DNA from: an uncultured Selenomonas sp.
Lineage (GTDB): Bacteria > Bacillota > Negativicutes > Selenomonadales > Selenomonadaceae
Direction of reading: 5' to 3'
Assembly: GCA_905372355.1 (NCBI GenBank)
Contig: CAJPOT010000003.1
Location: forward strand, 62,001-126,000
DNA length: 64,000 bases
Part shown: piece by piece, positions 61,424-64,000 of the stretch
How the letters are laid out: every line of letters begins with the position of its first letter
How positions within the stretch are numbered: position 1 is the first letter of the stretch
Translations under genes and position numbers: made by a program
Notes under the pieces: model-generated
Told to the model about the DNA's origin: nothing
Databases searched by the model: none
Seen by the model: the letters and a program-made list of their open reading frames with translations, nothing else

Positions 61424-62698
61424 CTATAACATCCATTGTCGTCGCAGAATGTGACCGTTCCAGAGCTGCTCCTCGATGAAGCGCGAGCCGCGCAGTCCCA
61501 TGAACGGCGCATCCGTCAGCTGAATGCGGTCGAGCACAGGACTGGCGACAGGCAGGAACTGCGCTTGCTGCGGCGCGACCTGCGCCGCTTCGTTGCTGCT
61601 CGCGAACAGCAGCCCGTTCTTCATGGATGTGAGGAACTGCGCCAGCTCCGCCGTACACGTTTCAGAAAAAACCTCGTCGGCGATCCCAGTGGCATCTGCC
61701 GCTTCCGCTGCCTCCGCCGCCACAGCGAGGCAGCGCACGTCCGCCCACTCCGTGCGCAAGGCTCTTGCCAACCCCCAGGCCATGGAGGATGGCGCACGCA
61801 CGAGCGCCTCGTCGAACCAAAGCTCGCCCCACATGCTCTTTATTTCGTTCAGGCGCAGAAAATCTTCCTTTTCCACACGCGAAAGTTCTTCCTGTACCTC
61901 CTTTTCGCGCGGCGCGGGCAAAGCGCCTGCGATCTCTTCGAGCCAATGCCGCGTGCCCGCCCTGCCGTAAGGCGGCAGCGGTGCGACAAAGGGCGTGCCG
62001 CTGCGCTCCGCGAGCATCTCTGCCGGAGCGAGTCCCAACTCCCTGTGCACGACGATGTTGAGCGCGGCGGCGGGCAGATGCTGCAGCTCCTCCGCCGTCT
62101 CGCCGCAGCCGAGGACGGCGTTCACCTCATAGCCCGCCAAATGCAAAAGGCGCACGAGTTCTCGCGCGTCGTTCGCCCCGTTGCAGTAGCTCGCCGTCAT
62201 GCCGAGAAGGTTCACGCCATGCGGCTTCTCCTCCTTCTTCTCGGGCAGAAGCGCTTCGATTGCCGCACATGCAGCCTTGCTCCAGCCTGCGGCGAAGCTG
62301 CCCGCAAGGCCGCTGCTGTCGACGGCGACGACGGGCGCTGCAATGCCCGCCGACCGCGCGATGGCGGCTACATCGTCGCCGATCAGTCCTGCGGCGCAGC
62401 TGCTGACGATGGCCAAAAGGCGCGGCGGCTCAGCGATATAGGGCTGCAGGGCTTCCAGCAGATAGTCCTCCGCGCCGAAGACGATGGCATCGTTGTCGAG
62501 CTGCGTGCAGCCTGTGCGTCGCACGGCATCGCTCACGCCATGCTCGACGTGGCGCAGCGCGAAGTAATGACACCACATGGGGCCGTTGACGATGACGGCG
62601 GCGTCTTGCCAGGCGGCAAAAAATGCCATCGCGCCCGCGAGCGCACAGCTGTCCGTCCAAGCGCAGACATCATCGAAACGCCTTTCCTGCTCAGCCAT
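61424..62698 (-). CDS. Nitrogenase component 1-like subunit B (NifK/NifN/BchB-like)
   Basis: 424 residues. Cysteines C18 (TDSCALAG), C43 (NGPMWCHYF) and C101 (SSCAAGLIGDD) match NifK P-cluster ligands C70/C95/C153, with spacings of 25 and 58 identical to NifK. Later FVAPLPPYGRAGTRHWLEEIAG is the typical family segment. Thus a cluster-binding subunit of a reductase heterotetramer is likely. It is not NifK of nitrogen fixation: it is about 90 residues shorter and no nif gene is beside it. ATG at 62698 overlaps the stop of the partner subunit by eight bases. Confidence 0.85.
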   Translation of the reverse strand: MAEQERRFDDVCAWTDSCALAGAMAFFAAWQDAAVIVNGPMWCHYFALRHVEHGVSDAVRRTGCTQLDNDAIVFGAEDYLLEALQPYIAEPPRLLAIVSSCAAGLIGDDVAAIARSAGIAAPVVAVDSSGLAGSFAAGWSKAACAAIEALLPEKKEEKPHGVNLLGMTASYCNGANDARELVRLLHLAGYEVNAVLGCGETAEELQHLPAAALNIVVHRELGLAPAEMLAERSGTPFVAPLPPYGRAGTRHWLEEIAGALPAPREKEVQEELSRVEKEDFLRLNEIKSMWGELWFDEALVRAPSSMAWGLARALRTEWADVRCLAVAAEAAEAADATGIADEVFSETCTAELAQFLTSMKNGLLFASSNEAAQVAPQQAQFLPVASPVLDRIQLTDAPFMGLRGSRFIEEQLWNGHILRRQWML

Positions 62699-63992
62699 AG
62701 ATCAGACCTCCCCGGCTTTCGTGACGACAGACGATATGAACCATATCGCGCAGGAGCTTCTTTTCCATCGACCAGCCGACGGATGGCATGAGCGCGAGGA
62801 AGATCTGCCGCAGCCTTGCGTCGGTAAGCTCGTGCGTCGTCAGGACGAAATCCGCCGCTTTGAAAAGCGCCTCCGCCTCGCGGCTTCCCTCATGGGCGAT
62901 CGGCGCATCCGTCAGACGCGCGACCTCTTCTTCCATGACCTCGCGCCGCCCGGGCAGGAACGAATCAAGGAGGACGACGCCCGCCAGTTCTACGCCCGCC
63001 TTCTTCAGAAGGCGCATGATGATCTTCGGCTGAAACCAGTCGAGGTCGCGCCCGATGGCGAATGTCACGCGCCTTTCTGCGAGAGTCGGCCGCACCTCGT
63101 CCACGGCGCGTTGAAACGCCGCTTCTTCCGCGCGAATCGCTTCTTCCGCTTCCCTTTCCCTGCCGCAAAGCCTGCCGACCGCACGCAGCCACTCCTTCGT
63201 TTCCTCCGAGCCGACCGCATAGACATCGGCAAGGTACGGCGTGCCGAAACGCTCATGAATGTGCCGCGCCAAGTCGACGAGAAGCGCCTGCTTCTCGTCG
63301 CTTCGCCGCCCGAGCACGATGAGAAGCTCCGCTGCCGGCACGACATCCATCTCAGACAGGGCGAGATACGACGGAAACTGCCCCTCGACGCGCAGGGAAA
63401 GAAACCCGAGCAAGCGGCACAATTCCTTCACGTACTCGCCGTGGACGCCGCCGCAGTCGCCGAGCAGCACGACGCTTCCCGCACGGCGCTCTGCCGGCTT
63501 CATGAAGCGATCGACGAGCACGCGTGCAGCGTCAAGGTAGCCTGCATAATACTCGCCGTCAAGAAAGCCGTGCGCCGAGACGGCGCTGACGGGCAGGCCA
63601 AGCTCTTGCTCCATCTCCTCAGCCACGGCGCACGTATCGTCGCCGATGACGCCGCTCACACAGGAATTGGCGATAAATATCGCTTGCGGCTGATATTTTT
63701 CTGCGGCGAAGCGTATGCACTCGCGCAGACGACCCTCGCCGCCAAAAATCGCCTCTGCGTCCGACAACGAGCTTGTCAGAAGCGGCACAGGCGAGAGGCG
63801 CACCTTCGTTCCCGCCGCACGAAGGCGATGGAAACTTCCCACATCCATGCCATGGGCGATGTGAGCGCACGGACGCGGGCTGTGGAAGATGACGAGAGCG
63901 CCGCGCACGAAGGAAAGCGCACGCCAGACGCCCGGCATGCTGCAGCTGCAATTCGTGCGGCGCATCACCACACGTTTCGCTTCAGTTCCCAT
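62691..63992 (-). CDS. Nitrogenase component 1-like subunit A (NifD/NifE/BchN-like)
   Basis: 433 residues visible. C15 or C17 (NCSCSMPG), C42 (SPRPCAH) and C111 (NSCVSGVIGDD) line up with NifD P-cluster ligands C62/C88/C154 (spacings 25 and 69 here, 26 and 66 in NifD). The partner overlaps downstream. An FeMo-co type Cys/His pair was not recognised, so a [4Fe-4S] or P-cluster type centre is likelier than FeMo-co. ATG at 63992 is eight bases from the window edge; the frame stays open to the edge, so the true start may lie beyond. A NifH-like ATPase gene, which such enzymes need, is not visible here and would be expected upstream. Confidence 0.8.
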   Translation of the reverse strand: MGTEAKRVVMRRTNCSCSMPGVWRALSFVRGALVIFHSPRPCAHIAHGMDVGSFHRLRAAGTKVRLSPVPLLTSSLSDAEAIFGGEGRLRECIRFAAEKYQPQAIFIANSCVSGVIGDDTCAVAEEMEQELGLPVSAVSAHGFLDGEYYAGYLDAARVLVDRFMKPAERRAGSVVLLGDCGGVHGEYVKELCRLLGFLSLRVEGQFPSYLALSEMDVVPAAELLIVLGRRSDEKQALLVDLARHIHERFGTPYLADVYAVGSEETKEWLRAVGRLCGREREAEEAIRAEEAAFQRAVDEVRPTLAERRVTFAIGRDLDWFQPKIIMRLLKKAGVELAGVVLLDSFLPGRREVMEEEVARLTDAPIAHEGSREAEALFKAADFVLTTHELTDARLRQIFLALMPSVGWSMEKKLLRDMVHIVCRHESRGGLIYG

Positions 63993-64000
63993 AGCTTTCC

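Noticed and set aside
61424..63992. True molybdenum nitrogenase (nifDK)
   Set aside because: Both subunits are shorter than NifD and NifK, no FeMo-co ligand region was recognised, and there are no other nif genes in the window.

Overview
The window is a gene-dense, GC-rich bacterial chromosome segment with about 50 protein genes, one tRNA and no mobile element, prophage or CRISPR array that I could see. Most genes lie on the minus strand. Gene content (standalone biotin-dependent carboxyltransferase subunit, acyl-CoA dehydratase-activase fusion, nitrogenase-like reductase genes, PduO-type cobalamin adenosyltransferase, AddAB, clostridial-type DnaE) and the Gram-positive-like AGGAGG ribosome sites suggest a strict anaerobe of the Firmicutes/Negativicutes, most like Selenomonas. 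The genus is my inference from gene content; no database was searched.

Layout. 1-5.5 kb (minus): a seven-gene operon ACT protein, UPF0210, nth, GNAT acetyltransferase, DAHP synthase, tyrA, UPF0158. 5.5-8.4 kb (plus): D-amino-acid transaminase, carboxyltransferase subunit, tRNA-Pro(CGG). 8.6-14.9 kb (minus): branched-chain amino-acid genes ilvN-ilvC-leuC-leuD-leuB-ilvB. 14.9-18.7 kb (minus): EF-G-like GTPase, then gamma-carbonic anhydrase-ndk-PduO. 18.8-22.9 kb (minus): thrR-like regulator-hom-thrB-cca. 22.9-28.3 kb (minus): ispH-rpsA, then DUF512 radical SAM-der-plsY. 28.4-36.7 kb (minus): dnaE, a small protein, rluB, a flavoprotein, aroA, cmk, plsC. 36.7-38.1 kb: a divergent pair, a nucleosidase-like gene and a SpeD-like gene lacking its catalytic serine. 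38.1-46.5 kb (minus): a 1417-residue dehydratase-activase fusion, two DUF445 paralogues and a TPR protein. 46.7-49.6 kb (plus): corA with a candidate leader peptide, a small protein and a MATE transporter. 49.6-56.8 kb (minus): addBA. 56.8-59.4 kb (minus): cheR with a degenerate CoA-ligase-like gene, and hsp20. 59.4-64 kb (minus): two nitrogenase component-1-like subunits followed by an ABC importer permease and ATPase, running off the right edge.

The most interesting parts are (i) the nitrogenase-like pair coupled to an iron/corrinoid-type importer, in which both subunits keep the three P-cluster-type cysteines at nitrogenase spacing; (ii) the corA leader, with a 27-codon ORF beginning MDGDHP and a perfect anti-Shine-Dalgarno inside it, reminiscent of the enterobacterial Mg2+ leaders MgtL/CorL; and (iii) the SpeD-like protein with Gly at position 63, divergent from a nucleosidase-like gene with abutting promoters.
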